Below are positions 23,783 through 34,526 of a stretch of DNA of 64,000 bases, piece after piece. The notes below the pieces were generated by a model that was not told the DNA's origin, did not search any database, and was given only the letters and a program-made list of their open reading frames with translations. This DNA is from Neostapfia colusana (taxonomy: Eukaryota; Streptophyta; Magnoliopsida; Poales; Poaceae), in contig JASWHV010000012.1 of NCBI GenBank assembly GCA_030760725.1, positions 49,197,652 to 49,261,651 of the forward strand, written 5' to 3'. Position 1 is the stretch's first letter, and each line of letters begins with the position of its first letter. The position numbers were made by a program, and so were the translations under genes.

Positions 23783-24894
23783 TTACCCGTGATGAGATGA
23801 CATGAAATCCGGGTAGTTTGAGCGAAGGAATTCCTCGCTCTCCCACGTCGCTTCTTCGGTGGTGTGGTTGCTCCAGAGTATCTTGTAGAACCATAGCGTT
23901 CGGCTACGCGTGGTCCGGACCTTCTCATCAATAATTGCCACCAGATGTTCATCATACATCAAATCCGGTTGCAACTCGCCGATGTCTTCGGTGGGAACAG
24001 TGGCTGTATACTTCAGACATTTTCGCAGTTGTGAAACATGGAAAACGTCGTGAACACCCGCAAGAGATGCCGATAGTTCCAGTCTATACGCCACTGGTCC
24101 ACACTTCTCGGTGATGGCATAAGGTTCAATGAAACGGGGAGCGAGTTTCCCCTTCATGCCGAATCGGTGCACGCCTTTCATCGGAGATACATGGAGATAC
24201 ACGTGCTCCCCGACGTCAAAGTGCAGCGGCCTACGCCTCTTATCAGCATAGCTTTTCTGCCAGGATTGAGCGGCCTTTAAGTTAGCTTGAATCATCCGAA
24301 CGCGCTCTTCGGCGTCGTTCACCACATCAACCCCGAATGTGACCCTCTCACCGGACTCGCACCAGTTTAACGGGGTGCGGCATTTACGACCGTAGAGAGC
24401 TTCATAGGGTGCCATCTTGATACTCGCCTGATAGCCGTTATTGTACAAGAATTCCGCCAACGGTAGGTGATCATCCCAGTTTCTACCGTGGTGGATGGCA
24501 CACGCTCTCAACATGTCTTCTAGTACCTGGTTCACCCTCTCTGTTTGCCCATCTGTCTGAGGGTGATAGGCGGAGCTTCTAATCAGCTTAGTACCCAATG
24601 CAGCGTGCAACTGCTCCCAAAAACGAGACACGAATAACGCACCTCGATCTGAGACTATGGTCTTGGGTACCCCATATAAGCATAGGATTTTCGCTATGTA
24701 CAGCTCCGCATATTCGCCGGTATTGTAACGTGTATGCACAGGGATGAAGTGAGCTATCTTGGTTAACCGATCTACGATTACCCAAATGGAATCATGCTTG
24801 TTGGAAGTCAGGGGTAATCCCACAACGAAATCCATGCTCACATCTTCCCATTTCCATGCCGGGATTTTCAGGGGTTGCAGCAGCCCTGATTTCC
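23783..24894 (-). pseudogene. pol: TE-5 pol, 3' part: integrase core and chromodomain-like tail
   Basis: Open from the TE-6 insertion point to the natural stop. It carries MDFVVGLP, SDRGALF and TERVNQVLEDM (the D, D, E residues of integrase), the GMKGKLAPRFIEPY beta-barrel region, DVFHVSQLRKCL, and a chromodomain-like end with LWSNHTTEEATWE. No stop is seen in this half. The zinc-binding N-terminus is on the other side of TE-6 at 49364-49591, and the two halves join across the 5-bp duplication. Confidence 0.92.
24890..24894. repeat. Target-site duplication of TE-6 (TTTCC)
   Basis: TTTCC at 24890-24894 and again at 49364-49368, directly outside the TE-6 LTRs, inside TE-5 integrase. Confidence 0.92.
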
Positions 24895-25375
24895 TGTCAC
24901 ACCCGGTTTTTCCGAAGAACAACCAAGTGAATATCACATGTATGCCAGGATCATTTTCTCATACATGTGATGACAAATAGTGAAGCATCATTTATTACAA
25001 GCCAGGTGTCGAATATAAATAAGTCTTACATAACAAATGTCTCGATGGACAATAATAAGTTCATCACAAATAAATAACTAGCAGGGAAATATTATTCTTG
25101 AGGGCTCCATCACAGGCGTTGCCCGGGGGTTTCCATGAACCTAGAAACCTTCTTTGGGTCCAAAGTCTTGATCATTATACACCATCTCATTATCTTGACC
25201 TGAGCAGCAATATAAACCAACAAATATGCAAGGTTGAGTACCAATGGTACTCAGCAAGTGTGGGAAAATTATGTCATGCATGGCTAGAACAAGGAGAGGT
25301 TGAACTCATGGTTAAAGCACTACGCAATTAACTCCTATCACCTTAGCTTATTAAGCACCTACATTACTACACAGG
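24895..25375 (-). repeat. TE-6 3' LTR, distal piece
   Basis: Begins TGTCACACCCGG and matches 45929-46409 with a handful of mismatches. It is interrupted by TE-7 after ACAGG. Confidence 0.92.
25371..25375. repeat. Target-site duplication of TE-7 (ACAGG)
   Basis: ACAGG at 25371-25375 and 37866-37870, bordering TE-7. With one copy removed the TE-6 LTR reads through without a gap. Confidence 0.95.
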
Positions 25376-28300
25376 TGTCACACCCGGTTTTTCCGAAGAA
25401 CAACCAAGTGAATATCACATGTATGCCAGGATCATTTTCTCATACATGTGTTGACAAATAGTGAAGCATCATTTATTACAAGCCAGGTGTCGAATATAAA
25501 TAAGTCTTACATCGCAAATGTCTCAATGGACACTAATGCTTCACCACAAGTAAATAAACTAGCAGCGGAATATTATTCTTTAGGGCTCCATCACAGGCGT
25601 TGCCCGGGGGTCTTCATGAACCTAAAATCCTTCCTCGGGTCCAAAATCTTGGTCATTATACACCACCTCATTATCTTGACCTGAGCAGCAACATAAACCA
25701 ACAAATATGCAAGGTTGAGTACCAATGGTACTCAGCAAGTGTGGGAAAATTATATCATGCATGTCTAGAACAAGGAGAGGTTGAACTCATGGTTAAAGCA
25801 CTACGCAATTAATACCTATCACCTTAGCTTATTAAGCACCTACATTACTACACAGGTGAAATGGTCCAAATCTCCCATCCCATCATCATAATTCAATAAC
25901 CATAACATCATTTCCAATGTTAAGCTCCCCGCTTAACTTCCAAAACCATCAATCCTCTAATCATGAATAAGTCCAGGCTGCTCTTAACCGTGAGCACGGC
26001 TGTCAAGACAGTTTTGACTCTGCAGAGTTTGTACCACTGTACCCACAAGTAGTGATTTCATCCCCCGTTGCCGGGTGGACTAAAGGAACCTCCATTATGC
26101 CAGTGGCTACGATCCACATTCACACTTCCCAGGTGTGCGGCCAGGAGATCACTACGAAGCCTTTACAAAGGGATTCCCGACGAGCGTGGGCCCACTGAGG
26201 TTTCACCCCTAACAGCATACAAGAGGCTCCAACCCCGCTGCAGTGGCCCCCTCTTGAGCCTTGCGGTTCATATGGTAGTTCAGCTGACACCTACTCCCCG
26301 CACCATCCAACACACCCATACTACGCCGGGGATACACCTAATTAATTGGCCAAGCTGCCCCATCTAAGCATGTGGTTGGCACTGTAAAGCCGGGTTACAT
26401 GCTCCATGAACCGGTCCTTAGGATCCAGGCAAGTACAATACACAAACCCAAATCTCGTGCACCCAGCACACAACCAAAACATCCAACTTGCCTTGATCCC
26501 TACCTCTACATAACTCACAATAGCTCGTTCAAGAGTATGGTAATATAAACTGATGATCTCATTTCCCAAATATCCCATTCTAAGCATGGCTAAGCAAAGG
26601 CATGTAAATAAATGACAAAATAAATCCCAACCCAAGCTTCAAGGAAACAAGGTAATGCAATTCTAGGGAAACTTCCTAGCATGGGTTTCATATTTAACTT
26701 GACAATGCAAATAATTCTATCTACACATCCTAGCATAGGATCAAAGTGGTCAAGGACACTTGCCTCCTTCTTGCTGCTCTTGAAATTGGTAGTCCTGATC
26801 TTGGAAAGGGTTAACTTGCTCTTGAGCAGGTTCTACTTCATACCATCACACATAGCAAAAGAAGAACAACAATCATAAGACATAATTCACACTTCTTACT
26901 TCATACAACCCACACATTCACATTTATGAAATTCATTCATCATTATATGTGTTGTGGTTACTTTATGTGTGTTAAGTAGTGGCTTGCATGCACTTTTAAC
27001 CATGTATATATGATTCCTACTTTTGTGTCCACATTTATACTTGCATACAATGTGCCTTCACAATTTCTATCAACCCTAAACTGAATTCTTTGTATTTTAG
27101 AAACTCCAGTTATCATTTACTAGTTTCTATATTTTCAGATTTATATTCCTATGCATAATTGTGTATTTTATTATTAAATTAGTAATACACATCACCTAAA
27201 CAGATTAGGTTCTGGTCCTGAATAATTTAAAATCATATTTTGACCATGGCTTATGATGTATACTATTTCATAATTATTTTCTCTATTTTTCTATAACTAT
27301 TCTTTACTTAAAAATGTGTCCCTATACTAATAAATGTGAATAATAGATAAAACAGATTTATTTCAGCCCAAAAATATATTTTTATCTCACTCCAAAGTTT
27401 TCTAAGTACTGAGAAAGTTTTTAATAAATTTTGACAATTATGTTTGTCCCCCTTTTTAATTTTTAAACTCTAGTTACATATTCAATTTTCTAAATTAAAT
27501 ACTAAACAGGGCTAAAAAGTAAACTCACCCCATTACAGGGTCTATAATATTATTTTCATAATTTCCAGGGGTCTAGCTACACTTATCAGAGGTGTTTTTC
27601 TTAATTTCTATTAAGTCCAGGGGCTAAAACTGATTTTTAAATGAATTTACATGATTTTCTGAAGTTCCAGGGGCTAGATCTGAAGTTTCCGGGGCTAGCT
27701 CTCAATTCCAGAGAACCCCAGGGGGTAGCACGTAAGAATTCTAGTCTTTATAATGCGGGGCTGACGTGGTCCGTCCGATTTTAAACCGACGGCTGAGATT
27801 ATAAGATTGAACCGGTACGCGGGGTTTTAAAGTCTACCGTGCGATTTAAAATAAACGGCGCACAAGCGGCCACGTCGCTCTGATCGAGCGCGGGCGGCGC
27901 TGCCGGCGGCGCACGGCGGCGGGAAGCGGCGATCTCGCCGGAAAGTTTCGGTTCTGCGAGAATTCTACCTAGAACTGTGATCTTATGGCATAGATCGGTA
28001 GAGGGGAGGTCAGGGATCTCACCTCGGGGGTTTTCTCGAGCTCGGGGGTCCTGGAAAGTGATCGGCGGCGAGGTCCGAGGCAAAACCACGGCGAAGCTCG
28101 TCGGCGCTGCGTTTACACCGTAACTCTCCGAGTTTTCTGCACCTGTAAAGTTCCCCGGAGGCGGTGGATCAAAACCAGCGAGTTAGATCAGAGTTTCCGA
28201 GCTTAGATCGGCCAGAATTCACCGGCGAAGTCTCGGTGCTCACCGGAGTGAAAATCGGCGATCGCGTGGGAAAAACTGATCGGATCGGGGGTTTTTATAG

Positions 28301-28714
28301 CCGGGGAAGGGCGGTGGGTCTGTTGTGATCGAGTTGGAGTCCTCTAGGTCCAGAATTCGGGCGACGGGACGCGGTTTCCGGTCGGTTGCGATTTCGCGCG
28401 CTCGGGGGAAAAGTCCGGGGTCGCGGGGGCTCGGGGTTAGGGATGACAGGTGGGTCCCACCCGTCGGTGAGAGGCAGCGCGGCGCGCGCGGGGGCGGGCT
28501 GCGCGGGGAAAGCTGGGCCGGCTGGCGGGTTTCGGCCCACTGGCCGGTTTTTTCCCGTTTTCTCTTTTTCTTTTTACATTTCTTTTCTGATTTGAGTTTA
28601 ATTTGAATTCCAGTTTGAATTTGAATTTTTGCAAAACATGCAACACGTCCAAAAATTTTTAAATTCCCCTCTGAACATGGTTTAGAGTTTTGAATCTAAA
28701 TTTGGGGTGTTACA
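25376..28714 (-). repeat. TE-7 3' LTR (3339 bp)
   Basis: TGTCACACCCGG at the left edge and GGGGTGTTACA at the right. A TATA-type box CTATAAAAAC is at 28300-28291 on the element strand, with a GC-rich stretch 27830-28530 around it. The hairpin cluster is at 25988-26028. The repeated 90-113-codon frames seen in all LTR copies lack a shared start and are not called genes. Confidence 0.95.
28291..28300 (-). promoter_or_regulatory. TE-7 LTR TATA box (copy in 3' LTR)
   Basis: CTATAAAAAC on the element strand about 415 bp into the LTR. The working promoter copy is in the 5' LTR at 37442-37451. The same box is in TE-6 at 40415-40424 and 48948-48957. Confidence 0.6.
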
Positions 28715-28730
28715 GCTCTACCCCCCTTAA
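28715..28730 (-). other. TE-7 polypurine tract
   Basis: Element strand TTTAAGGGGGGTAGAGC directly before TGTAACACC. Confidence 0.88.
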
Positions 28731-28759
28731 AAGAAATCTCGTCCTCGAGATTGGTGTTT

Positions 28760-31700
28760 CTAAGAAAACAATTCCGGAAATTGTGACTTAAGCTCATCTT
28801 CCCGTTCCCAGGTGGCTTCCTCTTCTGAGTGATGCTTCCACTGCACCTTGCACATCCGGATTCTCTTGTTTCTGGTGAGGCGTTCCCTTGTATCCAAAAT
28901 CTTGTATGGTTGTTCGGCATAAGATAAATCTTCAGCTACATCCACTTCATTCATGGGTAACACCTCCTCAGGCGTCCTCAGGCATTTCTTGAGTTGTGAC
29001 ACATGAAATACATCGTGCACGTCCGATAGATGAACCGGTAACTCTAGTTGGTACGCCACTTCGCCTTTTCTTTCCAAAACTTGAAAGGGTCCGATGTATC
29101 GAGGTGACAACTTCCCTTTCACCTTGAACCGACGAAGTCCTCTGATAGGGGACACCTTGAGATAAACATAGTCTCCCACGTTGAAAACGAGTTCTCTTCT
29201 TCGCACATCAGCATAACTCTTCTGGCGTGTTTGTGCTATCCTCAAGTTGTTGCGAATCTCCCTCACCTTCGCCTCGGCTTCTTGTAGCACTTCTGGACCA
29301 AACACTTTACTTTCTCCTGTTTGGTTCCAAAATAGGGGAGTTCTGCACTTCCTTCCATACAAAGCTTCAAACGGCGACATTTTCATACTAGCTTGGTAGC
29401 TGTTGTTATAGGAAAACTCCGCATACGGTAAGTTCTTGTCCCAACTCCTATTGTTTTTGAGTGCACATGCCCTTAACATATCTTCAAGGATCTGATTGGT
29501 TCTCTCCGTCTGCCCGTCAGTTTGAGGATGATAGGCAGAGCTGAAATTCAGATGGGTTCCCATGGTTTCATGCAACTTTTGCCAAAACCTCGAGGTGAAC
29601 TGTGTCCCTCGGTCCGATACTATCTTCTTTGGCACTCCATGGTAACATACAATCCTTGACATGTACAATTCTGCCAATTTGGATCCGCTGTAGCTTTCTT
29701 TCACAGGGATGAAATGAGCTACCTTGGTTAGCCTATCAATAACGACCCATATTGAATCATACCCGGATTGGGTCCTAGGCAATCCCACGACAAAATCCAT
29801 GCTGATTTCTTCCCACTTCCATTCAGGCACTTTGAGTGGTTGCAATAATCCCGCGGGTCGTTGATGTTCTGCTTTCACCAACTGACATGTGTCACATAGG
29901 GCAACATGTTCCGCGACATCACGTTTCATGCCATACCACCAATACCTGCTCTTGAGGTCCTGGTACATCTTCGTACTCCCAGGATGAATGGAATAGTCAG
30001 AATCGTGAGCCTCCTTCAAAATTAATTCACAGATCTCCATTACTTCTGGCACACAGATCCTTTTCCCGTGCCACACCGTTCCCTGTTCATCCTCTCTAAA
30101 ACCAGGAGCTTTATTTTCCTTGATGAGCTGTCTGATCTCTTATATCTTCTCATCATTCTTTTGGCCCTCGCGTATGTCTCGCTCAAGTGTGGAGTCCACT
30201 TCCATGGCGATGGCTTCACCACTATTTACTAGACATAGATTGAGTCTTATAACCTCGTCCTTCAATTCTGCAGGCATGTCCCTCAAGCTCAACTTATTGA
30301 CCTGTACTTTCCGACTCAAAGCATCGGCCACGACGTTTGCTTTTCCGGGATGATAGTTGATGCCCACATCAAAGTCATTAATTAGCTCTAACCATCTCCT
30401 TTGTCTGAGGTTGAGATCTGGTTGTGTGAATATGTACTTCAAACTCTTATGATCCGTATATATCTCTGTCCTCTTCCCCATCAAATAGTGCCGCCAAATT
30501 TTCAACGCGTGTACCACTGCAGCTAGTTCTAGGTCATGTGTAGGATAGTTCTTCTCGTGCTTCCGAAGCTGCCTGGATGCATAAGCCACGACATGTCCTT
30601 CTTGCATGAGAACACATCCCAACCCATTTCCAGAGGCATCGCAGTACACTGTGAAATTCTTCTGCATATCTGGCATAACCAGCACTGGGGCTGTTGTCAA
30701 TCTCTTCTTTAGCTCCTGAAAGCTCGCATCGCACTGTGGCGTCCAGGTGAATGTGATTCCCTTTTCCAACAGTTTGGTGAGAGGTCTCGAGATCTTGGAG
30801 AATCCCTCAATAAACCGTCGATAGTATCCAGCCAATCCCAAAAAGCTTCGAACTTCCCCGACATTTTCAGGGGTTTTCCACTTCTGGATATCTTCGATTT
30901 TGGCGGGATCTACGGAGATTCCTCCCTCCGAGATTATATGTCCTAAAAAGGGAACTCTCTTCAGCCAAAACTCACACTTGCTCAACTTGGCATATAGTTG
31001 GTGTTCTCTCAGCCTCTGTAACACCAACCTTAGATGTTTCTCATGTTCTTCTTCATCTTTGGAGAAGACGAGAATATCATCTATGAAAACCACCACAAAT
31101 TTGTCCAAATATTCCATGAATACCTTGTTCATGAGGTACATGAAATATGCCGGGGCATTGGTTAGCCCAAAAGGCATGACAGTGTATTCATACAGTCCGT
31201 ACCGAGATACGAAAGCTGTCTTGGGAATATCTGATTGCCTTATCTTGAGTTGGTGGTACCCCGACCTGAGATCAATTTTCGAGAACACACAAGCTCCCCT
31301 CAACTGATCAAACAAGTCTTCAATGCGGGGTAATGGGTACTTATTTTTGATGGTTACCTCATTCAAGGCACGGTAATCCATGCATAACCTTTGGGTTCCG
31401 TCTTTCTTGGGCACAAATATCACCGGAGCTCCCCATGGTGAGGAACTAGGGCGAATATACCCCTTCTCCGTCAATTCTCTCAAATGATCCTTGAGCTCTT
31501 CTAGCTGCTTGGAGTCCATTCGATAAGGTCTCTTGTATATCGGGGCTGTTCCCGGTACTAGCTCAATTGCGAATTCCACATCACGGTCGGGAGGCATACC
31601 TGGCAATTCCTCCGGAAAAACATCTGGATATTCCCTGATAGTCCTGATTTCCTCAACTTTCACCTCCACTTGATTTAATTTAATGTCCCTCCTAGGCTCG

Positions 31701-32049
31701 TGTATCTTATGAACTTTACTCTTGTGCCATTGGGGTGAGTTAGTTCCACCGTTCTGGTCGAACAAGGGATGATTCCTTTATGTTTGGTCAACCAATCCAT
31801 ACCCAAAATAATATCTATCCCTTGTGAATCTATCACTATGAGGTTAGCCGTAAATACTACCCCATTAATGTCTAGGCTCACTTTGGGACACACTTGTCTT
31901 GTCCTTATTTCTCCACCTGGAGAGTTTACCGCTAGCATATGGTTCATTTGTGTGGTTGCTAGGTCATGTTTCTTAGCAAACCCTTTAGCAATGAATGAGT
32001 GGGTAGCACCAGAATCAAACAGCAGAGTTGCAAGGTGTAAATTGGTAGG
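28760..32049 (-). pseudogene. pol: TE-7 pol: protease, RT, RNase H, integrase, chromodomain-like tail
   Basis: Protease LFDSGATHS at about 32022-31996 with an intact catalytic triplet. A frameshift of one base near 31730 (relative to TE-1) separates protease from RT. RT and RNase H form a 541-codon frame: LPGMPPDRDVEF, VFIDDILVFS, YCDASGNGLG, TDHKSLKYIF, DALSRK. One TAA (CAA in TE-1) near 30137 then interrupts the linker. The integrase frame runs from there to 28760 with CDTC, MDFVVGLP, SDRGTQF, TERTNQILEDM, DVFHVSQLKKCL and VQWKHHSEEEATWE. Apart from the shift and the stop it looks intact. TE-6 has the same frameshift. Confidence 0.94.
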
Positions 32050-33228
32050 AAACTTACCAACTACCATGTCGGGTGCCTCTTGTGCTTCCTCCATAGTGAC
32101 GTGGTTCACCCGTCCTCTCATTACATTCTGCTGTTGTGGTTGCGCGGGCTTCTTCTTAGGGCACTTATGGGCGTAGTGCCCCACTTCACCACAGCTAAAA
32201 CATTGCACCCCAACCTTAGGTGCCTGGCCTTTGTTGTCTTGGGGTTGGTTTGGGGGTCCTTGTACTGCTGGTCGAGGTGGATATGTAGGGCGAGGCTGCT
32301 GTACAAACTGACGTTGTAGCGGTGCTGGTGCCGCGGGTGGCCTGTAGTTTGGGTTGTACCCTCTTGGTGCTGAATAGGGTACCGCAGCACGGCTCGTCTG
32401 CCCCATAGGTTGCTGCATCATACGTGGGCGGGTGTTGCTTCCTGAGGCCTGATGTGACCACCCAGCCTTCCTCTTATTCTCATTTTCTAGGGCCTTTAGC
32501 TTCCTTTCCACCACAAAGGCTCTGTCCACCATCTTTTGAAAGCTTTCATACTCATTTGAGGACATTGCACACTGCATTTCTGCGGTAAGCCCTTCCACGA
32601 AACAATCTTGTTTCTGCTCATCGGTCTCTATTTCTCGTGGAGCATAACGGGATAATTGAGTGAATTTAGTGAGGTATTCCCTCACCGTCATGTTTCCCTG
32701 CTGCAGTCCCAGAAACTCTTTCCTCTTGTTTTTGAGTTCACCTCTTGGGATGTAGTGGTTGCGAAAGCTATGCTTGAACTCTTCCCAAGTGATGTTCTCA
32801 GGGTCATGATGGGCGGCCACGTAGGCAGTCCACCAATCAGCAGCAGGTCCCTACAATTGATGAGAGGCAAACAGCACCCTCTCATACCCTTGGCACTGTA
32901 TGATCCTCATCTTACTTTCAATGGTCTTCAGCCAATCATCTGCCTCCAGAGGTTCAGCAGCACTTGCAAACTTTGGGGGTTGAGTTCCTAGAAACTCACT
33001 CAACCTTGGTTGGCGTGGTGCAGCTTGTGGAGGTGGAACTTGATGCAAGTTGGCCACCACTTGAGTCAAGTTCTGGATAAGCTGATTTTGATTCTCCAGC
33101 ATTTGGTGGAGAGGATCAACTTCTTCACGTCGACCACCCCTGTCCTGGCCTCCAGAAAGATGAGGGTTGCATGCCTCATCATTGTTGTTGACGGGGTTGG
33201 CAGCACGTCCTTTTCCTCTTCCGGCCAT
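32050..33228 (-). pseudogene. gag: TE-7 gag (one in-frame stop)
   Basis: The start ATG at 33228 (MAGRGKGRAANP) is shared with TE-6 at 44627. Capsid region includes EADDWLKTIESKM and EYLTKFTQLSRYAP; then a Pro/Gln-rich linker and one zinc knuckle CFSCGEVGHYAHKC (about 32202-32161). A TAG at about 32853-32851 replaces His in HQLHGPAADWW (as in TE-1). The frame is otherwise open into protease. Confidence 0.93.
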
Positions 33229-33529
33229 CTGGCAGAATCAACATATGTTAATTTGATATCATTTAGTATCATCTTACTACTTTCATTTGTTGGTGCTTTG
33301 AGGTGTTGAGGCTTTGTTAAAATTTTGCGAGGGTTTATATCTCACACCAAATAAATGCACTATTATTTCCTGTAGGTTCACACACCAAAGCAAAACAATC
33401 TGAAGACGAGGCTGTGGACAATTGCTCATGGCTTCCACAACTCACGTCACACACCAAGCATCATCACACCATTAACTACGTAACGACTCGACTACTCGAC
33501 CTCTTGCTAGCTAGGGGAAAGACTCTACA

Positions 33530-34308
33530 CTACTCGTCCTCTTGAGCTGGCTCTTCGGGATCTTCCTCCTCATTTCGGCTACCTTCTGACTCTGCTTTGG
33601 GTGGAAAGGCTGCTGGTGGAGATGTGCGACGACGCCTGATTGCTCGGCGATCCGGGGAGTCAGGAGTCCATGGATCACTCACGGTGACACATAGTTCATT
33701 CCCATCTCCTCTTTCTCTCGCCTTTAAGCAAGCTCGCAGCAATGCCTCCGTTTCCTTCAGGGTGTCTCGGACATCCTGAAGCTCTTGTTGACACTCCTGC
33801 AGTTGAGTGCTGAGCATAGCAGCATCCTCCAAGCACAAGTCCATGTGCTCATGGGAAGTCCCTTGCTGCACCGGTGGGTACTTGTATTCTGTGGTACCAC
33901 TCTCACGTTGGAGGACATACATGTACTCAGTTTTGTCCAAGTGCGACGATAGATGTGACTCTGGCAGGTGATGGCCTCCCAAGTGACATCTTTCTCCGCG
34001 TCAACTTGTGTTGCTCGACAAGCTGGAGAGTGGTGAATCTTAAGCAGCTGATTCTCATGTATAATCCTCATCTCCGAACTCCATTCTTCCCTCTTCTCAC
34101 GGATGGTCCTGGTGGAGTTATAGTGGATGATTAGCTTGCCCGTATTGCCGGCGGCTTCGAGCATACGTCGAAGACGGCGCAACAAGTCTCCTACTGCCAA
34201 TCCGTAGGAAAGGTACGTCACTGGACGACTCTCCTCTCTTTCAGCAAGGGCAACTACGGGAACTCTCCCTCCCGTGAACTTACGAGCAGTGCGAATCATG
34301 CGAACCAT
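33530..34308 (-). pseudogene. TE-7 ORF0: pre-gag protein
   Basis: About 260 codons between primer site and gag, start ATG at 34308 (MVRMIRTARK). Order: basic N-terminus; EEWSSEMRII then CRATQVDAEKDVTWEAIT, which line up with EEWKADVTI and RATRAEAIDDAALEALT of TE-2 ORF0; a one-base loss near 33945 (TE-6 keeps the G); a coiled coil (LSTQLQECQQELQDVRDTLK); PWTPDSPDRR, the counterpart of TWTADSPWR; and an acidic tail (EEDPEEPAQEDE). Function unknown. Conservation of order and motifs between two families makes a real protein likely. Known parallel: ORF0 of rice RIRE2. Confidence 0.65.
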
Positions 34309-34509
34309 CTAAAACAAAAGAATTTAAAATTAGGTTAGATAAATTCTCAAATAAAAATCCTATTTTGAATGAAAGTTGGGGTAAGATGAAGAAAATGACT
34401 CCTTTAATAACACTTTTCCACCCACACCTTGGAAAATAGTTTTTAAGAAAAAATAGGGCCCTTAAATACGTCCATTTCTACCTAGGTCCACGTTCCTACG
34501 GGCAACCTT

Positions 34510-34526
34510 GGCTCTGATACCACCTC
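34510..34526 (-). other. TE-7 primer-binding site (tRNA-iMet)
   Basis: Element strand GAGGTGGTATCAGAGCC right after the LTR end GTGACA; the TGGTATCAGAGC core is perfect. Confidence 0.94.

Noticed and set aside
26068..26367. Recurrent 99-113-codon frame (PGGLKEP...) in four LTR copies
   Set aside because: Repeated only because LTRs are repeated. Frame and start are not kept in the inverted or diverged LTRs (TE-2, TE-9); better explained as conserved non-coding module.
28325..28606. 93-codon GC-rich ORF in TE-7 LTRs, antisense to the element
   Set aside because: Lies over the promoter/leader GC-rich region; open because of composition, and broken in TE-1.
30900..31307. 135-codon ORF opposite RT, nearly identical at 42298-42705
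   Set aside because: It is the antisense shadow of conserved RT codons in TE-7 and TE-6; no independent motif or signal.
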